Under the pieces are notes generated by a model that was not told where the DNA came from, did not search any database, and saw nothing but the letters and a program-made list of their open reading frames with translations. 21,551 bases of DNA from positions 1 through 21,551 of the forward strand of contig CBDCZI010000006.1 in assembly GCA_965224495.1 (NCBI GenBank). The letters run 5' to 3'. Of the stretch, positions 1 to 9,533 are shown piece after piece. A program made the translations under genes and the position numbers. Numbering within the stretch: the stretch's first letter is position 1; each line of letters starts with the position of its first letter. The DNA is from CBDCZI01 sp965224495 (GTDB taxonomy: Bacteria; Bacteroidota; Bacteroidia; Cytophagales; JAAEPT01).

Positions 1-50
1 AAAGTAAATACCACGTACAAACCTCTATCCAACAAAAAAAGTCGAAGTCC

Positions 51-69
51 TGCTGAACTCGTTTCAGCA
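51..69. repeat. Short inverted repeat (7-bp stem, 5-nt loop)
   Basis: TGCTGAA (51-57) pairs perfectly with TTCAGCA (63-69) around the loop CTCGT. No T-run follows on either strand, so it is not a typical intrinsic terminator. From memory, similar tgctgaa-ctcgt-ttcagca hairpins are scattered through flavobacterial intergenic regions, so a REP-like dispersed repeat is the likely identity. Confidence 0.5.
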
Positions 70-207
70 TCTGATACAGCACAGCTAATTCGTAAACAAA
101 AAAAAGATTTCAAACACAACCAAAGCCGTTAATAGCTCAAAACCAAAGCATAGTACCGCGTAGTAAATTACCACCTAAAAAAACATTATAAATTAAGTGT
201 ATTAGGA

Positions 208-238
208 GTTGCGTATTGAAAAGTTTGTGTTACCTTTG
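208..238 (+). promoter_or_regulatory. rRNA operon promoter, Bacteroidota type
   Basis: GTTG at 208-211 is separated by exactly 19 nt from TACCTTTG at 231-238. This matches the known Bacteroidota primary sigma consensus (-33 TTTG/TTG, 19-20 nt, -7 TAnnTTTG), with a perfect -7 box. Transcription would start a few bases after 238 and give a leader of roughly 165 nt before the 16S. Position, spacing and orientation all fit an rrn promoter. No second equally good promoter is visible between here and the 16S. Confidence 0.8.
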
Positions 239-409
239 CAATCCCTTAACGAAACAACGGGACGAGAGTCAAGTTGAGAAAAGGGAGACAGTTCGATAAA
301 GAGAATTTTAATAATTGAGATAAAACAGCAATATTGAAGTTGGATAGTAGGGATGAATTTTAAGTTTTGGATTCAGGAGTTTATATTATTATAGACATTT
401 AAAAACTTT

Positions 410-1935
<1,526 letters not shown>

Positions 1936-1995
1936 AGAGAATATTATAAGCGTTGCTGCTTTATCTTAATTATAAAATATAAAACAAACTAAAAT

Positions 1996-2069
1996 AGTCT
2001 TATAGCTCAGTTGGTTAGAGCACTACACTGATAATGTAGGGGTCCCCAGTTCAAATCTGGGTAAGACTA
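1996..2069 (+). tRNA. ileT: tRNA-Ile (GAT)
   Basis: A full cloverleaf can be drawn. The acceptor arm AGTCTTA (1996-2002) pairs with TAAGACT (2062-2068). The anticodon stem is CTACA/TGTAG with loop CTGATAA, giving anticodon GAT at 2030-2032. The T-arm has a TTCAAAT loop and the discriminator A is at 2069. CCA is not encoded. It sits in the usual 16S-23S spacer position, 61 nt after the 16S and 18 nt before tRNA-Ala. Confidence 0.97.
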
Positions 2070-2083
2070 CTTTTTATTTGTCC

Positions 2084-2161
<78 letters not shown>

Positions 2162-2242
2162 CAGAAATCCTTAGAATTATTTACGACAACGAGTAGTAAA
2201 TGGTATGAGGTAAAGAGTTCAATAACATTTTGAGAGAAGAAA

Positions 2243-2264
2243 GAAATTAAATCACCGAGAGATC

Positions 2265-2271
<7 letters not shown>
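2243..2271 (+). other. 5' half of the 23S processing stem
   Basis: Bases 2243-2256 (gaaattaaatcacc) are a perfect 14-nt complement of 5167-5180, and GGGAAGT at 2265-2271 complements ACTTCCC at 5145-5151. Together they form the long stem that brings the ends of pre-23S together for RNase III-type cleavage. The inner part is the terminal helix of mature 23S. Confidence 0.85.
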
Positions 2272-5144
<2,873 letters not shown>

Positions 5145-5151
<7 letters not shown>

Positions 5152-5180
5152 ATCAAATATCTCTTTGGTGATTTAATTTC
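5145..5180 (+). other. 3' half of the 23S processing stem
   Basis: ACTTCCC (5145-5151) and ggtgatttaatttc (5167-5180) pair with 2265-2271 and 2243-2256 respectively. The outer 14-bp helix is perfect and lies outside the mature 23S, as expected of an RNase III substrate. The 170-nt spacer that follows, up to 5S, holds no gene, only a short imperfect direct repeat (aagtcgtaagtc / taagtcgcaag at about 5201-5231). Confidence 0.8.
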
Positions 5181-5351
5181 TCTCTCATTATTGTTAATTA
5201 AAGTCGTAAGTCTTTAGTAGTAAGTCGCAAGATAACTACGAAGATAAACTTCAAAGAACAATTTATAATATTACAGGTAGTATATCCAGGATAAGTTTGG
5301 AGATATACAACTGCTAGGAGCCAAAAGCAACTAGCAAGAAGCCTAAAAAGA

Positions 5352-5460
5352 ATGGTGGTAATAGCGCAGGTGTTCACCTCTTCCCTTTCCGAACAGAGAA
5401 GTTAAGCCCTGTAGCGTCGATGGTACTGCAATCATATGTGGGAGAGTAGATAGCCGCCAA
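5352..5460 (+). rRNA. rrf: 5S ribosomal RNA
   Basis: The conserved 5S core TTCCGAACAGAGAAGTTAAG is at 5387-5406, with TGGTACTGC and GTGGGAGAGTAG downstream. The terminal helix is GGTGGT (5354-5359) with AGCCGCC (5452-5458), including G-U pairs. At about 109 nt it matches Bacteroidota 5S length. It is the last gene of the rrn operon and is followed 11 nt later by the terminator. The exact ends are uncertain by a few bases. Confidence 0.95.
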
Positions 5461-5470
5461 CCTTATTTTA

Positions 5471-5506
5471 AAGCCTCTGTATTTAATTATACAGAGGCTT
5501 TTTTTA
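5471..5506 (+). terminator. Intrinsic terminator of the rrn operon
   Basis: A perfect 12-bp stem, aagcctctgtat (5471-5482) with atacagaggctt (5489-5500), has a 6-nt loop and is followed by a T-run through 5505. It lies immediately after the 5S and is the clear end of the operon. Confidence 0.93.
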
Positions 5507-5541
5507 TGCCCAAAATCTAATTTTTACTATATTGTGAAGAC

Positions 5542-5573
5542 GGATCAATGCAAAAAGGGATCAATGTAAAAAG
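5542..5573. repeat. Two tandem 16-bp repeats
   Basis: GGATCAATGCAAAAAG (5542-5557) is followed directly by GGATCAATGTAAAAAG (5558-5573), which differs at one base. The second copy runs into ttgtgtgtaag. That reads like the GTCC-aaaaagttgtgt ends of some IS256-family elements, so it may be part of an older insertion scar. No function can be assigned. Confidence 0.7.
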
Positions 5574-5587
5574 TTGTGTGTAAGTAG

Positions 5588-5805
5588 GATACCGTCCAAA
5601 AAAGTGTGTCTAGGTTATAAAAGTTTCCAACAATTTAACAAGTTTGTAATAGCAATAAAACAAATTAGATTAAAGAGTCAGAAACCTTATGGAATTAACA
5701 AAGAAACAAACAGAAGAAGTCTTAAGCAATTTTTTAGAGAAAGAAAATGGTTTAAATGACGTTTTACAGATGACATTAAATGCGATGAGATACCGTCCAA
5801 AAAAG
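5588..5805 (+). mobile_element. IS256-family insertion sequence remnant (left end only)
   Basis: GATACCGTCCAAAAAAG occurs at 5588-5604 and again, in the same orientation, at 5789-5805. At the first copy it continues as TGTGTC. That is the general form of IS256-family terminal inverted repeats (GA-nn-n-GTCC-A-rich-GTGT). About 85 bp inside the first copy starts an ORF matching the N-terminus of IS256-type transposases, which breaks off exactly at the second copy. No right end (reverse complement of the repeat) is visible in the window. I infer an IS left end whose transposase was cut by a second copy's end or by a recombination deletion. Confidence 0.7.
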
Positions 5806-5823
5806 CATCTTCCTAAATTATAG
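5689..5823 (+). pseudogene. Truncated IS256-family transposase, N-terminal 33 residues
   Basis: The reading frame starts MELTKKQTEEVLSNFLEKEN, followed by GLNDVLQMTLNAM. The block 'GLNDVL-MTLNAMM' is, from memory, the conserved N-terminal signature of Bacteroidota IS256 (mutator-type) transposases, which are normally about 400 aa. After residue 33 the frame runs into the 17-bp terminal repeat and then flanking sequence, stopping at TAG 5821-5823 (44 codons). The catalytic DDE domain is absent, so it cannot be functional. The frame also crosses half of a terminator hairpin, which confirms that its C-terminus is not natural protein sequence. Confidence 0.75.
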
Positions 5824-5836
5824 AAAGATGCTTTTT
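5800..5836. terminator. Bidirectional intrinsic terminator, mainly for the minus-strand FIST-like gene
   Basis: The stem is aaaaagcatctt (5800-5811) with aagatgcttttt (5825-5836), with a 13-nt loop. T-runs occur on both strands because the stem is flanked by A6 and T7. It lies 24 bp beyond the stop of the minus-strand gene. Its left arm overlaps the A-run of the second IS terminal repeat, so one arm appears to have been built from, or preserved at, the insertion junction. Confidence 0.8.
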
Positions 5837-5859
5837 TTGTTTTCATTTTAGAAAAGCCC

Positions 5860-6834
5860 CTAATCAATCACTAAATAAACCATTGTTTGGTTAAGTAATT
5901 GGTAAGCGATTTCGCCAAAAGTTACCGCTCCCGTAACGGTTGGTTTCTTTCCTTCCATTTCTCCATACAAGTAGTTTAAAATACAATTACAAGAATAAAC
6001 AACATTGGTATTTTCTGGCTGTTTTACTTCAAATTCTTTTACGTAATCTGTAATCGGCAGAGCGACTTTGTAAGCTGTATCAGTAAATATTGGAGCGTAA
6101 AAAGTTACCGTCCCGTTGACTTCATTAACCTCTTGGATACAGGTATTAATCATCGCTCCTCCCTTGTTGTTGGTAAAAGGAAATTGACTATCAAACTCTA
6201 TCGACTTAAGGTATTCGACAAGGTTTCTTTGCTTTCCATTAACCAAACATTCCGATTGTATAAAGCTATTTTCAGTAAAAGTAAGTGTGTCAGCCTCTTT
6301 GTTTTCATCAAAAATATTTACGATTTCCACTCGTGCCACCTTGGTTGTTGGCAATTGGGTATGTAAAGCGACTGCTCCCTCTTCTAATTTTTTATTTGTT
6401 CCAAAGTAGACCCCTGGTTTTGATTTGCCTAGCAAAGCTAAATCTAACCCCGAAATAAAACCTGTTATAGGGTTATTGAAAATACTATCGTAACGCAAAG
6501 AGTTCAAACTGTATTCAGTATGACAAGCTGTCCCTGCGGGGATTATTGTCACAATAAACCCGTTATCGTATGAGTTTTTAGCAATATTTTTAATCGTATC
6601 GACCGTGTATTTTTCCAATTTAAAATCAACACCTACTTCAGTAAAGTCATCTACAAAAATCTCTTGTTTCGTAAATTTACCTTCATCTACATTTACAAAG
6701 TAGGGAATAGTTCCTCCCACCCAATCACCATTAGGAAGTTGGTTCAATGCAGTTTCGTCTCCTGCTAACACCAATTTTCTACCGTCGTTAATCATCTTAG
6801 AAACTTCGGCTATACTGTATAATTTCCTTTCCAT
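5860..6834 (-). CDS. Conserved hypothetical protein, FIST-like (signal-transduction-type) fold suspected
   Basis: A 324-aa soluble protein with no signal peptide or membrane segment. I start it at ATG 6834, which gives MERKLYSIAEVS, 2 nt after the TAG of the upstream 77-aa gene. An in-frame GTG three codons earlier would overlap that gene and is less likely. Visible blocks are GDETALNQLPNGDWVGGTIPYF near residue 25 (split here as GDETALNQLP and NGDWVGGTIPYF), IIPAGTACHTEY near residue 99, a Cys pair in YSCNCILNYLYGEMEG, and C-terminal VTGAVTFGEIAYQ followed by LLNQTMVYLVI. The 'G-x-TFGEI ... NQT-x-V' ending resembles the C-terminal part of FIST domains, predicted small-ligand sensors linked to signalling. 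The relationship is from memory and weak. Function is unknown. The divergent SpoIIE phosphatase next door supports a regulatory role, but only by context. Confidence 0.85.
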   Translation of the reverse strand: MERKLYSIAEVSKMINDGRKLVLAGDETALNQLPNGDWVGGTIPYFVNVDEGKFTKQEIFVDDFTEVGVDFKLEKYTVDTIKNIAKNSYDNGFIVTIIPAGTACHTEYSLNSLRYDSIFNNPITGFISGLDLALLGKSKPGVYFGTNKKLEEGAVALHTQLPTTKVARVEIVNIFDENKEADTLTFTENSFIQSECLVNGKQRNLVEYLKSIEFDSQFPFTNNKGGAMINTCIQEVNEVNGTVTFYAPIFTDTAYKVALPITDYVKEFEVKQPENTNVVYSCNCILNYLYGEMEGKKPTVTGAVTFGEIAYQLLNQTMVYLVID

Positions 6835-6836
6835 AC

Positions 6837-7070
6837 CTACCACTCTTTAAAAATTGCTAACATATCTTTTTTTACTGCCAAAGTATATTTATCACAAAGG
6901 GCATGTAAGAGCTTGACCGATTCTGTTTCTGATCTCGTATTCCAAAACAGTTCTCTTTTCGCTTGATCAATCTGTATTTGCAATACAAAATTAGAAAACG
7001 GGTGAACAAGTTCTCCCGTGATGAGCTGTTTCCATTCGATACGATCTATCGGTGGTATGGTTGATTTCAT
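6837..7070 (-). CDS. Small hypothetical protein, 77 aa
   Basis: The protein starts MKSTIPPIDRIEWKQLITG and ends KKDMLAIFKEW. I choose ATG 7070 because the preceding minus-strand bases are A-rich (aaataaaata), as in Bacteroidota start regions. The alternative upstream start would lie deep in the divergent intergenic space. There is no signal peptide, membrane segment or Cys motif beyond single cysteines. I do not recognise a family. It is translationally close to the downstream FIST-like gene (stop TAG, 2 nt, ATG), so the two are almost certainly co-transcribed and may act together. The start is only 49 bp from the ATG of the divergent SpoIIE gene, so the two units share one short control region. 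Confidence 0.7.
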   Translation of the reverse strand: MKSTIPPIDRIEWKQLITGELVHPFSNFVLQIQIDQAKRELFWNTRSETESVKLLHALCDKYTLAVKKDMLAIFKEW

Positions 7071-7119
7071 TATTTTATTTGTGGTGAATAAGCAAGTTAA
7101 CACAAAAAAGATACATTAC

Positions 7120-9144
7120 ATGAACAAAGTAAGAAAAATGGTTTTATTCAATATTTACCGTGTTTATAAGTTAAAAAAGGTTTATTTTACAAGTTGGTAT
7201 ATGATAAAAAAGAATTACAAATCGGTTGCTATTGGCTTAATGATGGGCTACGCTATTTTTTGCGTAGTGCTCGGGTTTGTCGTGACCATTAATGTTTTTC
7301 GCCTAAGCAACAACCTTCCCGTAGCTCTCCCTATACTTATTTTTCCTTTCACTATGCTGATAGCCCTCGTGTTTGTGAAAACAAAAAAATACGATTTAGC
7401 GAAATACATGATAAGTATCTTGCCTGCTTATTTCATTTTTGCTGTGAGTATCTACCTAAAGACACAAGGTGTTCTTGAGAATAAACTCTTTTATTTGATG
7501 CCTAGAGTGTTTGTTACACTATCCTTAATGACCCCTTTAATATTTTTCGGGCTCAAGTCTTGGCGAAAAATGTTGATAGCCCTTGTTTTCTTAATTCCTC
7601 CCGTCTTCTTATTCGACACAATACACCATCAGTTTGACATCTATTTAGAGACACTCCCTTACGAACATGAGTATTACCCTTTCTTTAAAGTCATGTTCTT
7701 TTTTATTTACTGTATCCCTATGCTTAGTGTCCTCTTCTTTCAAAGAATAGGAATCCTTTTCAAAGACCAATTAACCAAACGAAACAAAACACTGACCAAA
7801 GAAAGAGAACGCATACTAAAACTCAACAAACAACTTCAATACCAAGCAAATCTATATGCTGTATTGGACATTATATCACAAGACAAACCACTCAACACCA
7901 TACTACAAGAGGTATTAGAGAATTTACTCTCTTTAGAAGATTTAAAAGTCGAACAAAAAGGACTGATATTCTTAAAAGACACCAACGGAAACCTTAAGCA
8001 AGTTGCACAACTCAACTGTGAAGTACTTAAAAAAACGTGTACTAATATAGCTCCTGGACAATGCTTATGTGGCAAAGTATTACAGAACAAAGAAAAACTT
8101 TTTTGTAACAGTGTCGGTCACGACCACACTATTCGCCCCGAAGGCATGACTCCTCATGGGCATTATGTGATACCAATACTTCATCACAAAGAGGTGATAG
8201 GCGTTATCAATGTTTACATAAAACAAGGCCGTAAAAAAGATGAAAACATTATAAAATACATTGAAGCAATTGCTGATATTTTATCTCGCCGTATCCTTTC
8301 TGACCAACGAAAAGAAGAGTTAAAAGAGCAAGGTGAAGAAGTAGAAATGCAAAGAGACTCGCTGAGTTCCATGTACAACGAGATAACAGAGAGTGTTGAA
8401 TACGCCCAACTTTTACAAAACTCATTATTACCAAACCAAGAGACACTTAAACAAAATTTCAGAGATTCATCGGTTTTGTTTTTACCTAAAGACACCGTAA
8501 GTGGTGACTTTTATTTCGCTTACAAAAGAGCGAATGGTATTTATTTTGGTGTTGGTGACTGCACAGGGCACGGTATACCAGGTGCTTTTATCGCCTCTAT
8601 GTCTATCCAATCAGTAAACTCTGTTATTCACGAAAACATTAGCGAACCACCGAATATCATTTTAGAAAAGCTAAGAAAAATTGCTAAAGAACGATTCAAT
8701 ACCAATGCCGATAATTTCCGTTTGGAAGCTATGGACGCCGCTGTTTGTACCTATACACCCGAAGAAAACCATCTTTGCTTCTCAGGAGGGTTCATCAACT
8801 TGATGATTGTCCGTAACGGAGAAGTCATAGAATACAAAGCAGACAGGTGTTCGGTCGGAGATTACATTGCCGAACGAGAGTTCACCTTACACAAAATAGA
8901 CCTTCAAAAAGGAGACACCATTTACCTCGCTTCTGACGGTTATACCGACCAATTTGGTTGTGAATCGGGAAACTGTGATGATTTACCGAAAAAGTTTTTG
9001 AAAAAACGTTTCAAAGAACTGCTTTTAAAAATCAATGACCGTTCATGTGACGACCAAGTCACCGCACTAAAAGAAAGACTAACCCAATGGAAAGGTAGCG
9101 AAGAGCAAGTTGACGATATCACCATCTTTATTATCAAACATTAA
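7120..9144 (+). CDS. Membrane sensor PP2C-type phosphatase (6 TM - coiled coil - GAF - SpoIIE)
   Basis: This 674-aa protein probably dephosphorylates Ser/Thr on a partner protein, as SpoIIE/RsbU enzymes do on anti-sigma antagonists. Residues 35-225 hold about six hydrophobic segments. A charged coiled coil (TKERERILKLNKQLQYQ) leads into a GAF domain at about 265-405 with the signature GQCLCGK ... GHDHTIRPEGM-PHGHY. A second helical linker precedes the phosphatase at about 455-673. Its metal-binding motifs are intact: SGDFYF and GDCTGHG near 457-483, MDAAV, ASDGYTDQFG near 603, and DDITIF near 664. The start is ATG 7120, preceded by an A-rich stretch. ATG 7201 is the alternative and would keep all domains. 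No partner kinase or STAS gene lies beside it. The divergent FIST-like pair is the only candidate partner in view. Confidence 0.92.
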   Translation: MNKVRKMVLFNIYRVYKLKKVYFTSWYMIKKNYKSVAIGLMMGYAIFCVVLGFVVTINVFRLSNNLPVALPILIFPFTMLIALVFVKTKKYDLAKYMISILPAYFIFAVSIYLKTQGVLENKLFYLMPRVFVTLSLMTPLIFFGLKSWRKMLIALVFLIPPVFLFDTIHHQFDIYLETLPYEHEYYPFFKVMFFFIYCIPMLSVLFFQRIGILFKDQLTKRNKTLTKERERILKLNKQLQYQANLYAVLDIISQDKPLNTILQEVLENLLSLEDLKVEQKGLIFLKDTNGNLKQVAQLNCEVLKKTCTNIAPGQCLCGKVLQNKEKLFCNSVGHDHTIRPEGMTPHGHYVIPILHHKEVIGVINVYIKQGRKKDENIIKYIEAIADILSRRILSDQRKEELKEQGEEVEMQRDSLSSMYNEITESVEYAQLLQNSLLPNQETLKQNFRDSSVLFLPKDTVSGDFYFAYKRANGIYFGVGDCTGHGIPGAFIASMSIQSVNSVIHENISEPPNIILEKLRKIAKERFNTNADNFRLEAMDAAVCTYTPEENHLCFSGGFINLMIVRNGEVIEYKADRCSVGDYIAEREFTLHKIDLQKGDTIYLASDGYTDQFGCESGNCDDLPKKFLKKRFKELLLKINDRSCDDQVTALKERLTQWKGSEEQVDDITIFIIKH

Positions 9145-9284
9145 AAGAAAGACACTTCCTTCTTTTCACTTACAAAAACAGAAAAAATGTATTTGGGATT
9201 TGGAGCTTCCCCTTTTCTCTCAACTGATTTTTTTGTATTTCAAGAGAAAGAATACCGATAGAAATCAAGTGAACCGACAAAACG

Positions 9285-9360
9285 AACAGCGGGTCGGGCT
9301 TTCGGCTATATCTTTTCAGGGCAGAAAAGCCCTAAAAAGGATACCGCCTCTATCCCTAAG
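9285..9360 (+). repeat. Structured repeat-like element, GGGTCGGGCTTTCGGCTATATC type
   Basis: The block GGGTCGGGCTTTCGGC is at 9291-9306. It is followed by a long hairpin, tatcttttcagggc (9309-9322) with gccctaaaaaggata (9329-9343), containing some G-U pairs. The nested motif GGATACCGCCTCTATCCC (9339-9356) follows, with GGATA/TATCC complementary. From memory, this exact architecture (GGGTCGGGCTTTCGGCTATAT, variable stem, GGATnCCGCnTCTATCCCT) recurs in intergenic DNA of many Bacteroidota. Only one copy is present in this window. I do not know its function. A dispersed palindromic repeat is the more likely reading, and a small RNA is possible. Confidence 0.6.
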
Positions 9361-9420
9361 CCAAAAGAACCGTAGCCTATTATTCATCTATACCAACAAC
9401 AAAAAAAACACACTTTCCTT

Positions 9421-9459
9421 ATGAAAACAAGTGCGTTATTACGACCTTTACTCGATTAA
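9421..9459 (+). CDS. Possible 12-residue leader peptide of the thr operon
   Basis: ATG at 9421 opens a 12-codon frame, MKTSALLRPLLD, ending TAA 9457-9459, 74 nt before thrA. Position, MK start and a downstream hairpin (9483-9508) resemble an amino-acid operon leader. It has only one Thr codon and four Leu codons, though, and the hairpin lacks a following T-run, so classical threonine attenuation is not supported. It could be chance. Confidence 0.25.
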   Translation: MKTSALLRPLLD

Positions 9460-9482
9460 ATAGCACAAATATAGCTGTCCCA

Positions 9483-9508
9483 ATCTTTTTCAGTTGTAAG
9501 AAAAAGAT
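9483..9508 (+). promoter_or_regulatory. AT-rich hairpin in the thrA 5' region
   Basis: ATCTTTTTC (9483-9491) pairs perfectly with GAAAAAGAT (9500-9508) around an 8-nt loop, 25 nt before the thrA ATG. No T-run follows, so it is not an intrinsic terminator. It could affect mRNA folding near the start. The role is unknown. Confidence 0.4.
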
Positions 9509-9533
9509 AAAGCAGTGATAATTAGTTAAATAT

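Larger units (their letters stand above)
1..409 (+). other. Non-coding region upstream of 16S: repeat hairpin, rrn promoter and leader
   Basis: No convincing coding sequence is visible. The first 200 bases are A-rich and contain a small perfect hairpin (51-69). A loosely repeated motif of the type agtaaat-accac occurs near 3-14 and 161-174. The Bacteroidota-type promoter lies at 208-238. The remaining 165 or so bases up to the 16S are the transcribed leader. An imperfect pairing between about 379-393 and 1971-1985 (around 12 of 15 positions with a one-base shift) may be the 16S processing stem, but it is weak. Confidence 0.75.
9145..9533 (+). other. 389-bp intergenic region upstream of thrA
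   Basis: I see no convincing protein-coding gene here. A plus-strand frame of about 100 codons covers the first part, but it overlaps the phosphatase end and has low-complexity K/N/S/L composition. The region holds a structured element (9285-9360), a 12-codon ATG ORF (9421-9459) and an AT-rich hairpin (9483-9508). I could not find a good TTG-19-TAnnTTTG promoter for the thr operon on the plus strand. Confidence 0.7.

Noticed and set aside
5574..5759. A 61-codon plus-strand frame over the IS256 relic
   Set aside because: It is in a different frame from the recognisable transposase N-terminus and covers the terminal repeat; it is a shadow of the relic.
5670..5867. A 65-codon minus-strand frame across the IS relic and terminator
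   Set aside because: It crosses the bidirectional terminator and is antisense to the transposase fragment.
9110..9424. A 104-codon plus-strand frame after the SpoIIE phosphatase gene
   Set aside because: It overlaps the phosphatase end, has low-complexity composition, runs through the structured repeat element, and shows no domain or plausible start region.
9466..9473. A perfect TATATTTG (TAnnTTTG) -7 box on the minus strand before thrA
   Set aside because: There is no TTG-like -33 element 19-20 nt upstream and no minus-strand gene downstream, so it is probably chance in AT-rich DNA.
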